Assembly (NCBI GenBank): GCA_902490365.1
Contig: CABUDQ010000039.1
Span: forward strand, 1 to 19,697
From: an uncultured Collinsella sp.
GTDB lineage: Bacteria; Actinomycetota; Coriobacteriia; Coriobacteriales; Coriobacteriaceae
Direction: 5' to 3'
Length of the DNA: 19,697 bases
The notes below the pieces were generated by a model. It saw nothing but the letters and a program-made list of their open reading frames with translations, did no database searches and was not told the origin of the DNA. A program made the translations under genes and the position numbers. Within the stretch, counting starts at the first letter, position 1; each line of letters opens with the position of its first letter. This document shows positions 6,926 to 14,645 of the stretch, in pieces.

Positions 6926-7717
6926 ATGGTTATCAAGACAATCCTGATTTTCCTTATTGCCCTTTTGGGTTATTCCGAGTGGCTGACGGGCACGAGCTAC
7001 CTCCAGCGCCCGATCGTGCTCGGACCTCTGGTTGGCCTTGTCATGGGCGACATGGTGACCGGCACCATTATGGGCGCCACGATGGAGCTTGCCATGGTCG
7101 GCGCCATCTCGGTCGGCGCCTATAACCCGCCCGATACGATTTCCGGCACTATCCTGGGCGTATCTCTTGCCATGCGGGCCGGCGCGGACGCTTCGGCGGC
7201 CCTGACCCTGGGCATTCCCATCGCAACGATCGTCCTGGCGCTCGATACGGCCCTGGGCCAGCCGGTCATGCTGCTGCTGGTGCACCGTATCGACAAAAAC
7301 GTCGAGGACGGAGACACCAAGGCCATCACGCGCAACATGCTCATCGCCGGTTACGCGCAGAGCTGGTGCGGCCTGCTGATCATTCCCCTGGCATTCTTCT
7401 TTGGCGCCGATGCTGTTGCCAGCCTGCTCAACATCATCCCCGATTTCGTTCAGACCGGCATGGATGTCGCCGCCGCCTTCTTGCCCGCACTCGGCTTTGC
7501 GATGCTGGCGCAGATGATTATGAACAAAACAGTGGCTCCGTTCTTCTTCGCTGGCTTCTTCCTCGTCGCCTACTTTGGCATTAGCACGACGGGCGTGGCG
7601 ATCTTTGCCGCGATTATCGTCGTCGCGATGACGGTTTTGGGTGACAAGAAAAAGGCGGAGCAGCCCGCAGTGGCAACCGAGGATCCTGCGATTGGGAGTG
7701 GGTTCGATGAGTTTTAA
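6926..7717 (+). CDS. PTS mannose-family EIIC component
   Basis: Membrane subunit of the sorbose/mannose-class permease (EII-Sor), 263 residues, with several hydrophobic spans and a charged C-terminal tail. Typical sequence includes the GPLVGLVMGD stretch and ATMELAMVGAISVGAY near residues 50-66, which line the family's substrate path. With IID it forms the sugar-translocating channel in the cytoplasmic membrane. The ATG at 6926 follows a short purine-rich stretch (TTAGGGG) just after the IIB stop. The IID start lies inside its last codons, overlapping by 11 bases, so IIC and IID are translationally coupled in equal amounts. Confidence 0.93.
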   Translation: MVIKTILIFLIALLGYSEWLTGTSYLQRPIVLGPLVGLVMGDMVTGTIMGATMELAMVGAISVGAYNPPDTISGTILGVSLAMRAGADASAALTLGIPIATIVLALDTALGQPVMLLLVHRIDKNVEDGDTKAITRNMLIAGYAQSWCGLLIIPLAFFFGADAVASLLNIIPDFVQTGMDVAAAFLPALGFAMLAQMIMNKTVAPFFFAGFFLVAYFGISTTGVAIFAAIIVVAMTVLGDKKKAEQPAVATEDPAIGSGFDEF

Positions 7718-8543
7718 GTTTGAGTCTTCTTACGACGGGCTGATTTCCCGCGCAGACCTTAAGAAGCTGTTCTGGCGCTCGATTCCCTATGAGCATTCCT
7801 GGAACTACGAGCGTATGGGCCATATCGGCTTTATGTGGGCCCTTATGCCGATCCTTCGCAAGCTGTATCCGCAGGATGCGGACTTTAAGGCCGCACTCAA
7901 GCGCCATATGGAGCTCTATAACGTCACGCCGTATATCTCGACGCTCCCCATGTCCATTGCTGCCGCAATGGAAGAAGTCAACGCCACCGAAGATAACTTT
8001 GACACGAGCGCGATCTCTAATGTCAAGCTTGCTTTGATGGGACCGCTGTCCGGCGTGGGCGATGCCTTCTACTGGGGTACGCTGCGAATTTTGGCAACGG
8101 GTGTCGGCACGTCGCTGGCGCTGCAGGGCTCTATTCTTGGCCCGATTTTGTTCCTGCTCGTGTTCAACGTCCCCCACTACATCATCCGTTACCTGCTGAC
8201 GTTTGTGGGATATCGCTTTGGCTCGGACATGATCAGCAAGGTCCAGGAATCGGGCATTATGGACACGATCGTCAAGATGGCCTCTATCATGGGCGCCATG
8301 GTGATCGGCGCTATGACCATGGAGATGGTCACCGTGGACATTCCGCTCATGGTCGGCGCGGGCGATGGCGCTCAGACGCTCGCCGAGCTGCTCAACGGAA
8401 TCTTCCCGGGCTTTGTCACGATGGGGCTGTTTGGAATTGTCTATCTCATGCTCAAGAAGAAGATGAATCCGCTGCTCATCATGCTCGTGATCCTACTCGT
8501 GAGTATCGCCGGCGCGTTCTTTGGAGTGCTTGGTGTCCAGTAG
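7707..8543 (+). CDS. PTS mannose-family EIID component
   Basis: Membrane partner of IIC, 278 residues, in the EIID-AGA/mannose family. The N-terminal half is amphipathic with conserved SWNYERMGHIGFMWA and LYNVTPYISTLPMS. The stretch MGPLSGVGDAFYWGT (about residues 112-126) is diagnostic of IID. Hydrophobic segments cluster in the C-terminal half. I chose the ATG at 7707, preceded by GGGAGTGGG (7694-7702) and overlapping the end of the IIC gene; a longer in-frame reading from 7641 would be read through IIC sequence and is unlikely. A strong hairpin with a short T-run follows before the epimerase gene. Confidence 0.93.
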   Translation: MSFKFESSYDGLISRADLKKLFWRSIPYEHSWNYERMGHIGFMWALMPILRKLYPQDADFKAALKRHMELYNVTPYISTLPMSIAAAMEEVNATEDNFDTSAISNVKLALMGPLSGVGDAFYWGTLRILATGVGTSLALQGSILGPILFLLVFNVPHYIIRYLLTFVGYRFGSDMISKVQESGIMDTIVKMASIMGAMVIGAMTMEMVTVDIPLMVGAGDGAQTLAELLNGIFPGFVTMGLFGIVYLMLKKKMNPLLIMLVILLVSIAGAFFGVLGVQ

Positions 8544-8575
8544 GGTATCCGTCATAATTAAAACAATATAAGAGG

Positions 8576-8609
8576 GGGCGTCGCGCACATTGTGCTGCGG
8601 CGCCCTTTT
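8576..8609 (+). terminator. Terminator-like hairpin between IID and the epimerase
   Basis: GGGCGTCGCGCAC (8576-8588) pairs with GTGC-T-GCGGCGCCC (8592-8605), a 13-bp stem with one bulged base and one G-T pair, followed by TTTT (8606-8609). It begins 32 bases after the IID stop. The epimerase has its own strong ribosome binding site right after it, so read-through is probably partial. Confidence 0.6.
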
Positions 8610-8626
8610 GCCGAAAGGTGGACAAG

Positions 8627-9463
8627 ATGGAGTATCCGCAGCTTGCCGTCATGAATATCAGCCATCGTTATTTTGACCTTGAGGAATTCTTTTCCTCGGC
8701 AGCGGCCTCGGGCTACACGTGTTGCGAGCTTTGGACCGGGGCGATGCATCTGTATGTCGATTGCCATGGATACGATTCGATCGAGCAGGTGCGGGAGCTG
8801 TCACAGCGGTATGGGGTTCGGATTGTGGGGCTTTGTCCCGAACAGAACAACCCCAAGCCGTGGAATATCGCGGCGCGCGGGAATGAGGCGCGTACCCGCA
8901 CGCTCGCGTACTTTAAGAACGTTGTGGATATCGCGGCGGAACTTGGAGCCGAGCAGGTCATGTTCTCGAGCGGCTGGGCATTTTTGAACGAGCCGATCGA
9001 GGACGCGTGGGGTCGCAGTGCCTCGATGCTGCGTGCGATTGCCGAGCATGCGGGAGAACGTGGCGTGCGACTGGTGCTCGAGGCTCTACAACCGGTTGAG
9101 TCGATAATCGTGAACTCGGCGGCCGACACGAAGCGCATGATTGAGGCAGTTGACCATCCGGCACTTAAGGCGTGTCTGGATATGGGCGCCATGGCGGTGG
9201 CGGGGGATACCATCGACGATTATTTCGATCTGCTTGGCGATGATGTCGCCCACGTGCATTTTGTCGATGTTGCGGCAGATGGCACGACGCATCTTGCCTG
9301 GGGTGACGGCGACCGCGATATGCGCGCCGACCTGGATAGGCTGGTGGCGCGCGGCTATCGCGGAGTTGTTTCGGCCGAGACCTATGACGGGCGCTATTTT
9401 GCCGACCCCGCAGCTGCCGATGCGCAGGTAATGGCAGAGTATCGTCGTGCGATTGGCGCCTAG
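8627..9463 (+). CDS. FrlC-like sugar epimerase, xylose isomerase-like TIM barrel
   Basis: Predicted metal-dependent C3 epimerase of the AP-endonuclease-2/xylose-isomerase-like TIM barrel family, 278 residues. It resembles E. coli FrlC, which interconverts psicoselysine and fructoselysine: SGYTCCELWTGAMHLY, IVGLCPEQN and LVLEALQPVES each have close counterparts in FrlC as I recall it. Likely metal ligands are Glu152, Asp185, His211 (or His209) and Glu251, in the family order E-D-H-E. The ATG at 8627 follows AAGGTGG (8615-8621); the in-frame GTG at 8618 lies within that site. In E. coli FrlC acts on the unphosphorylated compound, whereas a PTS delivers a phosphorylated one, so the substrate here may differ. 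Other epimerases of this fold are possible. It is last in the sugar set, 169 bases before the his operon. Confidence 0.78.
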   Translation: MEYPQLAVMNISHRYFDLEEFFSSAAASGYTCCELWTGAMHLYVDCHGYDSIEQVRELSQRYGVRIVGLCPEQNNPKPWNIAARGNEARTRTLAYFKNVVDIAAELGAEQVMFSSGWAFLNEPIEDAWGRSASMLRAIAEHAGERGVRLVLEALQPVESIIVNSAADTKRMIEAVDHPALKACLDMGAMAVAGDTIDDYFDLLGDDVAHVHFVDVAADGTTHLAWGDGDRDMRADLDRLVARGYRGVVSAETYDGRYFADPAAADAQVMAEYRRAIGA

Positions 9464-9565
9464 GTGGGGTCGGGCTGCGGCAACCTACCCTATGTTTCCA
9501 GATGAATACGGTGTGAGCGGCTGCGACGGATTTTCCCCGCAAGCACTCTAGTATGCTAAAGTACC

Positions 9566-9597
9566 CAGAAGACCGGCGGAGCTACGCCGGTCTTCTG
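9566..9597 (+). promoter_or_regulatory. Leader hairpin upstream of hisZ-hisG
   Basis: CAGAAGACCGGCG (9566-9578) and CGCCGGTCTTCTG (9585-9597) form a perfect 13-bp stem with a 6-base loop, 35 bases before the hisZ-hisG start. No T-run follows, so it is not a clear terminator for the epimerase gene. A TATGCT hexamer (9552-9557) just upstream could be a -10 element, which would put the hairpin at the very 5' end of the his mRNA. The short frame at 9604-9636 contains only one His codon, so classical leader-peptide attenuation is not supported. Confidence 0.5.
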
Positions 9598-9632
9598 CTC
9601 TATATGAAACACAGCATGAGGAGGCTCACCAG

Positions 9633-11348
9633 ATGACGGCCACACCGTGGGGATTCCGGGACATATTGCCCGAGGAGGCTCAGGCGCGCGAGGAGATTGC
9701 GCTGACGGTGAAGGGCTGCTTCAGGGAGCATCATTACCTTCCGGTCGAGACGCCGCTGCTCGAGGACAAGGGTTCGCTCGAGGAAGGCGGCCGCATTGCG
9801 GACACGCCGTTTAAGCTCTTTGATGACGACGGTCGCCTGCTGGTGGTCCGTCCCGACAACACATTGCCGATCGTGCGTCTGGTTTCGACCCGCATGCGCG
9901 CGGCCGACCTGCCCCTACGCCTTCGCTACGAGGCGCCGGTGGTTCGTGAGTGCCAGCGCAATGCCGGCGGCTCGCGCCAGTTTACACAGCTGGGCTTTGA
10001 GCTTATCGGTGCGGGCGACACCGCGGGCGATGTCGAGATTGTCTCGCTCGTGGCCGAGGCGGTGCGCAAGCTGGCGTTGCCCGATGCGCGCATTATCGCA
10101 GGTAGCGTGCGTCCGTTTAAGGAGCTGCTCGCGGCGTGCGAGGATCGCGAGCTGGCTGCCGAGGCCCTGCGCTGCGTGCACGCCAACGACTTTGTGGGCC
10201 TCGATGCCCGCGTGGCGGCAAGCGCCGAGTCCGATGCCGTCAAGGTTGCCATTAGCGAGCTGCCGCGCTTGCACGGCGGCGCCGAGGTACTCGACCGCGT
10301 CGATGTGCTTCTGGCGGCGGCGGGCATCGTCGCGCCGCTCACGAGTGAGCTGCGTGCTCTGGTCGAGGGCCTGGCTCCCGGGGACGCCCAGGTGCTGTCG
10401 TTCGACTTCTCCATCATGAACTCTTTCGATTACTACACGGGCCTGGTCTTTAAGGCCTATGCCGGCGGCCTGCCTGACCCGGTCGGTTCGGGCGGCCGCT
10501 ACGACTCCATCTTTACCGGCGCATTTGGCGACGGCATCGAGGTGCCGGCGGCGGGTTTCGCCTTTTCGCTCGAGCGTCTGGAGGCCGCGCGCACCTCGGC
10601 CGAGGACGCCGCCCCCGATGGCGACCACGCCGTGGGCCGTGGCGCCGAGGGCCCGCTACGCATCGCCGTGCCCAAGGGCTCGCTCAAGGCCGACACGCTC
10701 GACGTGCTCGAGGCCGCGGGCTTGGATGTCTCGGAGCTGCGCGATCCCGGCCGTCACCTGATCGTGCGCGGCCGCGACACGCGTGCCGGCGAGGGCACGG
10801 TCGGCGATATCGAGTTTGTCATCGTGCGTCCCAGCGATGCGCCCGCCTTTGTGGGCTGCGGCGGTGCCGATTGCGGCATCTGCGGTTGGGACTCGCTTAT
10901 CGAGGCAGACCTTAACTTGCTGCAGCTGGTCGACCTGGGCTACGGCCTGTGCACGTTTATCGAGGCGGAGCCCGCGTGGCGCGCCGGCCAGGCCGAGCGC
11001 AACAATGCCCGCCGTGGGTCGCTTCGCGTGGCCACCAAGTATCCGCGCATCGCGAGTGCCTGGTATGCCGAGCGCGGCGTGAACGCCGATATCGTCTCGC
11101 TGCACGGCAACATCGAGCTGGGCCCCATCGTCGGCATGACCGATCGCATCGTGGATATTACCGCCACGGGCGCCACGCTGCGCGATAACGACCTGGTCAT
11201 CACCGGCCGCATCATGGACTGCACGGCCCGCTTCTTTGTCAATCCGGGCGCCGCACGTCTGGATCCGCGCGTACGCAATCTGGCAGATCGCTTGGCGGCA
11301 GCCGTGAAGGACAAGCATTTTGAGCCCGTTGCGGGCTCGGCACAATAG
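9633..11348 (+). CDS. hisZ-hisG: HisZ-HisG fusion: ATP phosphoribosyltransferase with fused regulatory subunit
   Basis: First enzyme of histidine synthesis, joining ATP and PRPP to phosphoribosyl-ATP. One uninterrupted 571-residue frame holds both subunits of the short-form enzyme, usually two genes. Residues 1 to about 325 are HisZ, a histidyl-tRNA-synthetase-like domain with the start WGFRDILPEEA, FDYYTG (Asp266) and GSGGRYD (from Gly285). A linker rich in Ala, Gly and Asp (about 325-341) leads to HisG, which starts at residue 342 with LRIAVPKGSL and carries the PRPP-binding signature TDRIVDITATGATL. The HisG part is about 225 residues, the short form without its own C-terminal regulatory domain, so the fused HisZ is probably needed. 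GAGGAGG-like sequence (GAGGAGG at 9618-9624) precedes the ATG. It opens the his operon; a terminator-like hairpin separates it from hisD. Confidence 0.93.
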   Translation: MTATPWGFRDILPEEAQAREEIALTVKGCFREHHYLPVETPLLEDKGSLEEGGRIADTPFKLFDDDGRLLVVRPDNTLPIVRLVSTRMRAADLPLRLRYEAPVVRECQRNAGGSRQFTQLGFELIGAGDTAGDVEIVSLVAEAVRKLALPDARIIAGSVRPFKELLAACEDRELAAEALRCVHANDFVGLDARVAASAESDAVKVAISELPRLHGGAEVLDRVDVLLAAAGIVAPLTSELRALVEGLAPGDAQVLSFDFSIMNSFDYYTGLVFKAYAGGLPDPVGSGGRYDSIFTGAFGDGIEVPAAGFAFSLERLEAARTSAEDAAPDGDHAVGRGAEGPLRIAVPKGSLKADTLDVLEAAGLDVSELRDPGRHLIVRGRDTRAGEGTVGDIEFVIVRPSDAPAFVGCGGADCGICGWDSLIEADLNLLQLVDLGYGLCTFIEAEPAWRAGQAERNNARRGSLRVATKYPRIASAWYAERGVNADIVSLHGNIELGPIVGMTDRIVDITATGATLRDNDLVITGRIMDCTARFFVNPGAARLDPRVRNLADRLAAAVKDKHFEPVAGSAQ

Positions 11349-11385
11349 CGCGAGCACGCACGGGCGCCCCAACGTCCGGGCTGCG

Positions 11386-11420
11386 GGCCGACTGGTGCCG
11401 CCGTCCGGCCTCTCGTTTTT
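11386..11420 (+). terminator. Possible internal terminator/attenuator between hisZ-hisG and hisD
   Basis: GGCCGAC (11386-11392) pairs with GTCCGGCC (11403-11410), with one bulged base and a 10-base loop, followed by TCTCG and TTTTT (11416-11420). An upstream GTCCGG (11374-11379) can pair with CCGAC (11388-11392) instead and would disrupt the stem, so an alternative fold exists. Whether this stops any transcription is unknown. Confidence 0.4.
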
Positions 11421-11453
11421 CGAACACAACCTCGACCGATAGGGGATACCGAA

Positions 11454-12890
11454 ATGAAGACCATCAAGCTTGCTCCCGGTGAGCGCCTCGTTACCAACCA
11501 GCTCAACCGTAAGGGCGTGCTGCCGCAAAACATCGTCGACGCCGCTCGCGATATCGTGGCCAACGTGCGTGCCAACGGCGATGCCGCGGTGCGCGATTAC
11601 TGCCAGCGTTTTGACGGTGTTGAGCTGCAGAGCTTCCGTCTTCCGCAGGAGCAGATCGATGCCGCGCTCGAAGGCCTCGATCCGGCCTTTGTCGCCGCGC
11701 TCGAAAAGGCTGCGCGCCAGATTCGCGAGTTCCACCAGCGCGAGGTCGAGCAGAGCTGGTTTACCACGCGCCCGGACGGCACGATGCTCGGCGTTAAGGT
11801 GACCCCGCTTGCTGCGGCCGGCATCTACGTGCCGGGCGGTCGCGCGCAGTACCCTTCCACCGTGCTTATGAACGCCATTCCCGCCAAGGTTGCCGGCGTT
11901 GAGCGCGTGGTCATGGTGACCCCGCCGCAAAAGGATGGACTGATTAGCCCGTATACGCTCGCGGCGGCCAAGCTCGGCGGCGTGGACGAAATCTATATGG
12001 TGGGCGGCGCCCAGGCCGTGGCCGCGCTGGCGTACGGTACCGAGACCATTCCGCGCGTCGACAAAATCACCGGCCCGGGCAACGCCTTTGTTGCCGCTGC
12101 CAAGCAGATTGTCTCGGGTGACGTGGGTATCGACATGGTCGCCGGTCCCTCCGAGGTCTGCGTGCTGGCCGATGCCACGGCCAAGCCTATGGTGGTCGCG
12201 GCCGACCTGATGGCTCAGGCCGAGCACGATCCGCTGGCGGCCTGCTATCTGGTGACCTGCGACGAGCAGTTTGCGCGTGAGGTCGAGGCGGGTATCGACA
12301 TTCTGGTAGCGCAGTCCCCGCGTGCCGAGATTACGTGCGCTTCGCTCGATAACGAAGGCGCCATCGTGGTGGCCGCCGACATGGCGGCCGCCGTCGAGGC
12401 CGTGAACACCGTGGCGCCCGAGCACCTTGAGCTGCACTGCAAGGATGCGATGGGCCTGCTCGGCGGCATTCGCAACGCCGGCGCCATCTTTGTGGGCGCT
12501 TGGAGCTCCGAGCCGCTCGGCGATTACGTTGCCGGTCCCAACCACACGTTGCCGACCGGCGGCACGGCCATGTTCTCCAACCCGCTTTCGGTCGAAGAGT
12601 TCGTTAAGCGCTCGAGCGTTATATGCTATACGCCCGAGGGCCTGCTCTCCGACGCTCCCGCTACGCAGCGTCTGGCCGAGGCCGAGGGCCTGTGGGCGCA
12701 CGCGCTTTCGGCCGCACTGCGTCGCCGCGTGTTGGAGCAGGGCGAGGATGCCGTGAGCGCCGAGTCGCTCGCCGCGGCCGACCTGACCAAGGTTGCCTGG
12801 CCGGGCGACGCCGTGGCGACGGTTGCCGAGGGCGTGGACCTGGCGGCTGCAGGCGCAGATGGCGCTGGCGTAACCGGCGGGGAGGCCTAA
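11454..12890 (+). CDS. hisD: Histidinol dehydrogenase HisD
   Basis: Catalyses the last two steps of histidine synthesis, oxidising L-histidinol through histidinal to L-histidine with NAD, using zinc. Recognisable stretches are AAAGIYVPGGRAQYPS, ITGPGNAFVAAAKQIV, AGPSEVCVLAD, AQAEHDP (zinc His) and AGPNHTLPTGGTAMFS (second zinc His). At 478 residues it is longer than the usual 425-440; the excess is an Ala/Gly-rich C-terminal tail beyond about residue 430, ending in GAGVTGGEA. The ATG at 11454 follows AGGGGA (11441-11446). The end of the gene supplies the binding site for hisC, whose start is one base after the hisD stop, so the two are coupled. Confidence 0.97.
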   Translation: MKTIKLAPGERLVTNQLNRKGVLPQNIVDAARDIVANVRANGDAAVRDYCQRFDGVELQSFRLPQEQIDAALEGLDPAFVAALEKAARQIREFHQREVEQSWFTTRPDGTMLGVKVTPLAAAGIYVPGGRAQYPSTVLMNAIPAKVAGVERVVMVTPPQKDGLISPYTLAAAKLGGVDEIYMVGGAQAVAALAYGTETIPRVDKITGPGNAFVAAAKQIVSGDVGIDMVAGPSEVCVLADATAKPMVVAADLMAQAEHDPLAACYLVTCDEQFAREVEAGIDILVAQSPRAEITCASLDNEGAIVVAADMAAAVEAVNTVAPEHLELHCKDAMGLLGGIRNAGAIFVGAWSSEPLGDYVAGPNHTLPTGGTAMFSNPLSVEEFVKRSSVICYTPEGLLSDAPATQRLAEAEGLWAHALSAALRRRVLEQGEDAVSAESLAAADLTKVAWPGDAVATVAEGVDLAAAGADGAGVTGGEA

Positions 12891-12891
12891 T

Positions 12892-14007
12892 ATGGCCGAA
12901 CTCACGCCTCGCATGAAGGAGCTCGTCCAGCCTTACCTGGCCGGTATTGAGCCCTACGATCCCAACTTTACGCCCACGCGCATCAACCTTTCGGCCAACG
13001 AGAACACCTATCCCGTGCCGGCTGGCGTGCGCGAGGCGGTCGACGCCGCCCTGGCTGCCACGCCGCTCAACCGCTATCCCGATCCCATGTCCAACGATCT
13101 GCGCGACGAGCTTGCCGCTTGGCATGGTGTGGCGCGCGAGAATGTCTGCGTGGGCAACGGCGGCGACGAGCTGCTCTATAACTACCTGTTGGCGTTTGGC
13201 AGCGCGGGACGGACCCTGCTCAACTGCCCGCCGTGCTTTAGCGAGTATGCGTTCTTTGCGTCGCTCTGCCAGACCGAGGTGCGCGACGTGTGGCGCGACC
13301 CCGCGACCTTTGAGCTCGACCAGGCCGCCGTGCTTGCGGCGGCACCCGAGTGTAACCTGGCAATCGTGACCTCGCCCAACAACCCCACGGGTGACGTGGC
13401 ACCGCTCGACTTTGTCGCGGCGCTGTGCGATGCGTGCCCCGGCATGGTAATGGTTGACGAGGCCTACGTGGAGTTTGCCGACGATTCGTTTGGCGCGGCC
13501 ACCACGGCGCAAGGCCTTATCGCCGAGCATCCCAACCTGGTGATTCTACATACGCTGTCCAAGGCGTTTGGCGCCGCCGGCACGCGTCTGGGCTATGTGA
13601 TTGCGGCACCCGAGGTCGTCGACGTGTTCGCGGCGATTCGCCAGATCTATTCAGTTAACGTGCTGAGCCAGGCGGCAGCACTTGCCTGCGTGCGTGCCCG
13701 TGATGCCTACACGCCCGTGGTGGCGCAGATCGCATCCGAGCGCGAGCGCGAGCTGTGCGCCCTGCGCGCAATGGCTGCCGATGGCATGCCCGTGGAGGCA
13801 TGGCCGAGCGCGGCGAACTTTGTGCTCGTGCGCACGCCGCATGCCACGCGCGTGCGCGAGCGTCTGCGCGACGAGTATTCGATTTTGGTGCGCGACTTTA
13901 GCTACGCGCCGGGGCTTGCGGACTGTCTGCGCATCACTGTGGGTACGCCGCAGGAAAACGACGAGGTGCTGGCCGCGTTTGCCGCGCTGGTGAAGGAGGA
14001 GATGTAG
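12892..14007 (+). CDS. hisC: Histidinol-phosphate aminotransferase HisC
   Basis: Pyridoxal-phosphate enzyme that converts imidazole-acetol phosphate and glutamate to histidinol phosphate and 2-oxoglutarate. The 371-residue product is the normal size for a fold-type I class II aminotransferase. ANENTYPVP near the start and NNPTG (substrate/PLP contact), VDEAYVEF (PLP-ring Asp) and the lysine loop TLSKAFG with PLP Lys224 are all present, as is the C-terminal LRITVGTPQEND with the substrate-binding Arg. The ATG at 12892 is preceded by GGGGAGG (about 12878-12884), lying within the hisD tail. Its stop directly abuts the hisB ATG. The longest antisense reading over this gene is a codon-bias shadow. 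Confidence 0.97.
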   Translation: MAELTPRMKELVQPYLAGIEPYDPNFTPTRINLSANENTYPVPAGVREAVDAALAATPLNRYPDPMSNDLRDELAAWHGVARENVCVGNGGDELLYNYLLAFGSAGRTLLNCPPCFSEYAFFASLCQTEVRDVWRDPATFELDQAAVLAAAPECNLAIVTSPNNPTGDVAPLDFVAALCDACPGMVMVDEAYVEFADDSFGAATTAQGLIAEHPNLVILHTLSKAFGAAGTRLGYVIAAPEVVDVFAAIRQIYSVNVLSQAAALACVRARDAYTPVVAQIASERERELCALRAMAADGMPVEAWPSAANFVLVRTPHATRVRERLRDEYSILVRDFSYAPGLADCLRITVGTPQENDEVLAAFAALVKEEM

Positions 14008-14595
14008 ATGGACCGCTATGCCGAGGTAACCCGCAAGACGGGCGAGACCGACATTGTCGTAAAGCTCGACCTGGACGGATCTGGCGTGTGCGATATCTCG
14101 ACCGGCGTGCCGTTTTTCGACCACATACTCAACGCTTTTGGCCGCCATGGCCTGTTCGATCTGACGGTGCATGCGGTGGGCGACGTCGAGGTCGACGCGC
14201 ACCACACCGTTGAGGACACGGGCATTGTGCTGGGCGAGGCGTTTTGCCAGGCGCTGGGCGACAAGGCGGGTATTGCGCGCTTTGCCGACGCGGCGATCGC
14301 CATGGACGAGACACTCGTGATGGCCGCCGTGGATATCTCGGGTCGCGGGCAGGCCTATTGCGAGCTGCCCGTGCCGACTGAGCGCGTGGGCAGCTTTGAT
14401 ACCGAGCTGGCCGTCGAGTTCTTCTATGCCTTTGCGCGCGATGCCAAGCTCACGCTGCACGTGCGCGAGCTGGCGGGCGGCAATTCGCACCACATTATCG
14501 AGGCCGCCTTTAAGGCCGTGGGCCGCACGATGCGCCGCGCCTGCGAACTCGATCCCCGCGTGCAGGGTATCCCCAGCACCAAGGGCTCGCTGTAA
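14008..14595 (+). CDS. hisB: Imidazoleglycerol-phosphate dehydratase HisB
   Basis: Removes water from imidazole-glycerol phosphate to give imidazole-acetol phosphate. The 195-residue product is the stand-alone dehydratase, without the phosphatase domain fused in enteric bacteria, which agrees with the separate PHP phosphatase at 17976-18887. The manganese-binding motifs are clear: FFDHILNAFGRHG and DAHHTVEDTGIVLGEA in the first half, GNSHHIIEAAFKA in the second, an internal duplication typical of the family. GGAGGAG just inside the hisC end serves the ATG at 14008. A strong hairpin occupies the 79-base gap to hisH. Confidence 0.97.
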   Translation: MDRYAEVTRKTGETDIVVKLDLDGSGVCDISTGVPFFDHILNAFGRHGLFDLTVHAVGDVEVDAHHTVEDTGIVLGEAFCQALGDKAGIARFADAAIAMDETLVMAAVDISGRGQAYCELPVPTERVGSFDTELAVEFFYAFARDAKLTLHVRELAGGNSHHIIEAAFKAVGRTMRRACELDPRVQGIPSTKGSL

Positions 14596-14612
14596 CCGTC
14601 ACAAGGGTAAAA

Positions 14613-14645
14613 CCACCACGAAGATGCCTGTCCTCTTTGTGGTGG
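14613..14645 (+). other. Intergenic hairpin between hisB and hisH
   Basis: CCACCACGAAGA (14613-14624) pairs with TCTTTGTGGTGG (14634-14645), a 12-bp stem with one G-T pair around a 9-base loop. Flanking AAA (left) and TTT (right, after one bulged G) could add more pairs. The T-run is only three bases, so it is either a weak terminator or an RNA-processing or stability element. It lies 18 bases after the hisB stop and ends 19 bases before the hisH ribosome binding site. Confidence 0.5.

Noticed and set aside
9464..9632. Histidine leader peptide or T-box upstream of hisZ-hisG
   Set aside because: The short open frame there has a single His codon and no T-box antiterminator sequence was found.
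10656..12914. 752-codon antisense open frame across hisG and hisD
   Set aside because: It is antisense to two certain genes, its product is a low-complexity His/Arg/Gly-rich sequence with no family features, and it is explained by strong third-position GC bias.
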